From MWEH01 sp035409945 (lineage in GTDB: Bacteria; Bacillota; Clostridia; Christensenellales; DTU072): DNA of 64,000 nt. The notes beneath the pieces are model-generated. The model saw only the letters and a program-made list of their open reading frames with translations, had not been told where the DNA came from and searched no databases. Shown one piece after another: positions 61,147 to 64,000 of this stretch (positions are counted from its first letter, which is position 1; every line of letters begins with the position of its first letter). The translations under genes and the position numbers were made by a program. Location: positions 226,596-290,595 of the forward strand of contig DAONQC010000003.1 of NCBI GenBank assembly GCA_035409945.1. The letters run 5' to 3'.

Positions 61147-62142
61147 GTGATAAATAAACAAAATAAATTTAGTAAGATATTAATAGCAATTTTTGTTACC
61201 ACCTTAATTTTAACCATAACCCTTATTACAGCCTGTTCGCAAAATAATGTTGGAAATAAAAATAATACTGGAGATATACAAGTTTTTCAAATTAATGATA
61301 CGCTTGAATCTTCACAAAATAAAGATAAACCCGTAAAAGTAATTCTACTCGGAGGACAATCCAATATGTCTGGAAATTCTTCTGTAGCTTATCTATCTCA
61401 AAATCTAGATCCTACTAGATACGCAACCTTAAGTGCTGGCTATTCTAATATCTTGATTAACTACTTTAATGACAACGGTAGTAACTCATCTAATAACAGT
61501 TTTGTTCCAACTAGTATAAATCAAGGTTGCACTACTGATTATTTTGGACCTGAACTTGGAATAGCTGAATCTCTTAAACTTGCATATCCAGACGAAACTA
61601 TATTCATTTTAAAGTATGCTTGGGGTGGATCGAGTTTATATAGCCAATGGTTATCTCCGTCTTCTAAAGGAGATACAGGACCTTTATACACTGCATTTGT
61701 AAATTTTGTAAACAGTTCAATGTCTTACCTAGTTTCTAAGAATTATAACGCCAAAATAGTTGCAATGTGTTGGATGCAAGGCGAAACTGATGCATTTGAT
61801 GATAACTGCCAAACTTACGGCACAAACACCACAAATTTAGTAAATGATATTCGTCAAGAATTTTCTCAATATATTTCAGAAGATGGGATGCTGTTTATAG
61901 ATGCGGGAATTTCAGACTGTCCCACTTGGAAAAACTATGAAACTATAAATGCTGCAAAATCAGCACACGCACTAACCTCTCCTTTGAATGTTTATATAGA
62001 TACAATAAAAGAAGGACTAGAGTACTCAAAAGAACCCGTTGGTAATCCAGATATATATCACTACGATTCGCTTTCTGGATTAAAACTTGGTAACCTTTTT
62101 GGCGAAGCAATCATTGCTAAATTAAATACCATTAATAAGTAA
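61147..62142 (+). CDS. Lipoprotein carbohydrate esterase, SASA (sialate O-acetylesterase-like) family
   Basis: 331 residues, GTG start at 61147 behind GGAGGTTAATT. Lipoprotein signal ending LITAC (Cys29). The SASA catalytic features: LLGGQSNMSGNSSV (nucleophile Ser, about 74), KYAWGGSSLYSQW, MCWMQGETDAFDD and a C-terminal DIYHYDSLSGLKLGN (Asp-His). Surface-attached acetyl-xylan or sialate esterase-type enzyme; the substrate is not known. 45 bases after the SGNH gene, so probably co-transcribed. Confidence 0.9.
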   Translation: MINKQNKFSKILIAIFVTTLILTITLITACSQNNVGNKNNTGDIQVFQINDTLESSQNKDKPVKVILLGGQSNMSGNSSVAYLSQNLDPTRYATLSAGYSNILINYFNDNGSNSSNNSFVPTSINQGCTTDYFGPELGIAESLKLAYPDETIFILKYAWGGSSLYSQWLSPSSKGDTGPLYTAFVNFVNSSMSYLVSKNYNAKIVAMCWMQGETDAFDDNCQTYGTNTTNLVNDIRQEFSQYISEDGMLFIDAGISDCPTWKNYETINAAKSAHALTSPLNVYIDTIKEGLEYSKEPVGNPDIYHYDSLSGLKLGNLFGEAIIAKLNTINK

Positions 62143-62260
62143 TCGCTTTTTCAATATTATAATATACAAGGTTTTTATTGGCTTTATCTAACTGTTGCTA
62201 ACTCCATAAACTTAACTAGCATCTAAAAAATAGATGCCTTTTACAAAACCAAAAAATACG

Positions 62261-62266
62261 TATAAT
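62261..62266 (+). promoter_or_regulatory. -10 element of the third esterase gene
   Basis: TATAAT at 62261-62266, 51 bases before the start codon. No convincing -35. Confidence 0.45.
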
Positions 62267-62316
62267 ATATATGTGGGGAGCATGATTATTAAAGCTAGGC
62301 TTAAGGAGAACACTAA

Positions 62317-63378
62317 TTGAAAAAAACAACAGCATTACTTACTAGTATACTTATAATTATTTTATCAGTATTTTTACTTGGTTCCTGTTTTGGGACGAAC
62401 GACACCCCTCCAACCACTAAAAGAAGAAGGCCCGTAACAAAAATTCTTGCTTTAGGAGATTCTATTGCAGAAGGCATAATTGGAACAGAGCCAGAAAGCG
62501 AACGTAATAATTACTCTTATTTAGAAGTAGTTGGACAAATCAACAAAGTTAGTTACGAAAACTTGGCCATTGGCGGGAGCGAAACTAAGGATCTTCTAGA
62601 TTACATTCTACTAAAACGGTTTAAAGACAGACCCAATCCAACAACGCCAATAACGGAAGCAGATGTAATTGTCATTTCAATTTTAGGAAATGATCTTTTA
62701 AATCATGGTTTTCCAGAGCATTTAAAAAACTCTCTAAAATCACCACCTAGCTTTACTGGATATGATGCAGTTTTATCGTCATCTTATAAAAACCTTGATA
62801 AAATTGTAAAACGAATAAGAGTGCTAAACAGTGACGCAACTTTAATTTTTCAAACACTTTATAACCCCATATACCCAGGGTCTTCAAAACTAATGACACC
62901 CGATTATAGACAGTATATTCGAGAAAATTATCGTCCAGGAGCTACGGAAGAAGATTTCTATGATATGACTACAGTTTTAATGGATAGGCTTAATAATGTG
63001 CTTTTCAGATACCTAAAAGCTAATCCAAATGCTTTTGAAATACTTGATGTAAATAAAAAGTTTGATACTCTTCATAAAAACGACTCTGAAAAATTAGAAA
63101 GACTTATTTGCGATGATGATGGGCATCCCAGCAACGAAGGACGTGCAGTCATTGCTTGTTTACTTCAAGAATGGCTAGAAAACAATAACTTAGCTACGCA
63201 TGCTTCTGCATTTTATAATTACAAAGACTTACGAAAAAAGCAGTTAACGAGACTATATGCTGATACTAGCGTTGATATAGATGGCACAAAAGCCTTAATA
63301 GATAGTGCCAAAACATACGACGAAGTTAACGATGCATACTTTGATGCAACTTATGATATAGAACCAAATGTAAAATAA
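62317..63378 (+). CDS. SGNH-hydrolase lipoprotein
   Basis: 353 residues, TTG start at 62317 eight bases after AAGGAG. Lipoprotein signal ending LLGSC (Cys24). SGNH blocks: ALGDSIAEGI (Ser), ENLAIGGSETKDLL (Gly), VISILGNDLLNH (Asn) and CDDDGHPSNEGRAV (Asp/His). A C-terminal extension of about 65 helical residues follows the catalytic domain. Likely a surface esterase acting on glycans. A decayed copy of its last 13 codons lies downstream. Confidence 0.9.
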   Translation: MKKTTALLTSILIIILSVFLLGSCFGTNDTPPTTKRRRPVTKILALGDSIAEGIIGTEPESERNNYSYLEVVGQINKVSYENLAIGGSETKDLLDYILLKRFKDRPNPTTPITEADVIVISILGNDLLNHGFPEHLKNSLKSPPSFTGYDAVLSSSYKNLDKIVKRIRVLNSDATLIFQTLYNPIYPGSSKLMTPDYRQYIRENYRPGATEEDFYDMTTVLMDRLNNVLFRYLKANPNAFEILDVNKKFDTLHKNDSEKLERLICDDDGHPSNEGRAVIACLLQEWLENNNLATHASAFYNYKDLRKKQLTRLYADTSVDIDGTKALIDSAKTYDEVNDAYFDATYDIEPNVK

Positions 63379-63448
63379 TACAGCGAAAGCATCTACTCTC
63401 TACCTCGCATTTTCACAACTATTCTGTATAAATTAAATGCTGTATTAA

Positions 63449-63487
63449 TTTGACGCAATTTACAATATAGAACCAAACACTGACTAA
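63449..63487 (+). pseudogene. Decayed copy of the SGNH lipoprotein 3' end
   Basis: 63449-63487 reads F-D-A-I-Y-N-I-E-P-N-T-D-stop against F-D-A-T-Y-D-I-E-P-N-V-K-stop at the end of the lipoprotein gene, 109 bases upstream and in the same orientation. The frame, length and stop position are kept. The remaining gap to 63570 has a short TCCTTAATTAG/TTCTTAATTAG repeat and nothing else. Confidence 0.85.
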
Positions 63488-63570
63488 TCAAACAATTAAT
63501 CATCTACCATAACTAGAACTTCTTAATTAGAGTTTGTAATCCTTAATTAGGTTTTACAGCTTGACTGCAG

Positions 63571-64000
63571 TTATATTCCAAGTCTTTTTGTCTTCTCGCC
63601 CCATAATCCTTTTAGTTTTATGGTTTGATTTTTCATCTTTTCGATAATATCAGAATAACTGTTTATGAATTCTTCTTCTTTTTCTGCACAAGCTTTAGAA
63701 TATTTGGCAAACTTTTCTATATCGGCTCCTGACTCTAATAATTTCTCGTAGCCAGATATAAACCCATCCTCTATCTCCCTTGCTTTCTGCGTATGCTCGT
63801 CTGCATCTATTATGCCACCAAAAATAGCTCTATTTAAATATTCTCTTTTTAACCAATAATCCATACTGCTATTGAAATCTAGAAAAACTGGTGGATTAAC
63901 ATGTCCGAAGAACACTGGTTTGAATATGGATAAACAAGGAGTAGAAGAGCCCGTAATCCAAATAACAGGAATATCCGTTTTTTCAAACTTATAAAAACCT
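63571..64000 (-). CDS. C69 (secernin-like) peptidase, C-terminal part (5' truncated by window edge)
   Basis: The frame is open to the right edge; a GTG at 63915 is internal. The visible 143 residues include WITGSSTPCLSIFKPVFF, which matches the conserved T-G-x-x-x-P-x-x-S-x-F-K-P stretch of secernin and C69 dipeptidases, followed by a helical C-terminus (YEKLLESGADIEKF, EKEEEFINSYSDIIEKM). The catalytic N-terminal cysteine would be outside the window, so activity cannot be judged. Confidence 0.6.
   Translation of the reverse strand, partial: GFYKFEKTDIPVIWITGSSTPCLSIFKPVFFGHVNPPVFLDFNSSMDYWLKREYLNRAIFGGIIDADEHTQKAREIEDGFISGYEKLLESGADIEKFAKYSKACAEKEEEFINSYSDIIEKMKNQTIKLKGLWGEKTKRLGI

Overview
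The window is AT-rich bacterial DNA using the standard code (TGA serves as a stop, for example at 18571). Strong AGGAGG-type ribosome sites, DUF4364, a clade II single-chain PurL, a GPH sugar symporter, a c-di-AMP cyclase and many lipoprotein hydrolases point to an anaerobic low-GC Firmicute, probably a gut Clostridia lineage. That placement is inference. No rRNA, tRNA, CRISPR array, transposase or phage gene was recognised.

Layout. 1-4.6 kb (+): the end of a GPH transporter, then a small Fe-S/regulatory operon (DUF5320, DUF134 regulator, NifX-like protein, two ferredoxin-bearing MinD ATPases) behind a promoter with twin palindromic operators. 4.6-6.2 kb (-): SulP anion transporter. 6.4-18.5 kb (-): a full branched-chain amino-acid supercluster, ilvB-ilvN-ilvC-ilvD-leuA-cimA-leuC-leuD-leuB, making isoleucine through citramalate. 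It is headed by a leader peptide rich in Ile, Leu and Val codons, with overlapping antiterminator and terminator stems. 18.6-24.8 kb: a GH114-like lipoprotein, an unknown membrane-anchored protein, a DUF998 protein, a NatAB-like ABC exporter and an orphan AbiEi-type antitoxin. 24.9-33.9 kb (-): an RNA uracil methyltransferase and an L-fucose-type catabolic operon (FGGY kinase, two-domain class II aldolase, FucI) with msrA and a GH38-like DUF5054 protein. 34-48 kb: a phosphoesterase, a 1238-residue PurL whose glutaminase lacks the catalytic cysteine, a large InlB-repeat/transglutaminase lipoprotein, a heterodimeric ABC exporter and an esterase. 48.1-49.0 kb: a gene-free stretch with six DnaA-box-like 9-mers, a candidate replication origin or DnaA-binding locus. 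49-64 kb: M20 peptidase, DUF4364 regulator, lysC, DUF1015, cdaA, a membrane protein, holA, an acidic lipoprotein, three SGNH/SASA-type esterases and a partial C69 (secernin-like) peptidase.

The most unusual property of the window is that many intergenic regions are built of decayed tandem duplications. In at least seven places the duplicated unit is the 3' end of the neighbouring gene (often with its terminator), lying just downstream in the same orientation and still readable as a diverged C-terminus (DUF134, leuB, leuD, the 466-codon unknown gene, purL, cdaA and an SGNH lipoprotein gene; cimA and ilvB are weaker cases). Other gaps hold degenerate arrays with periods of about 36, 50, 65, 105, 117 or 125 bp. 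This and the ilv leader attenuator are the two leads most worth following.
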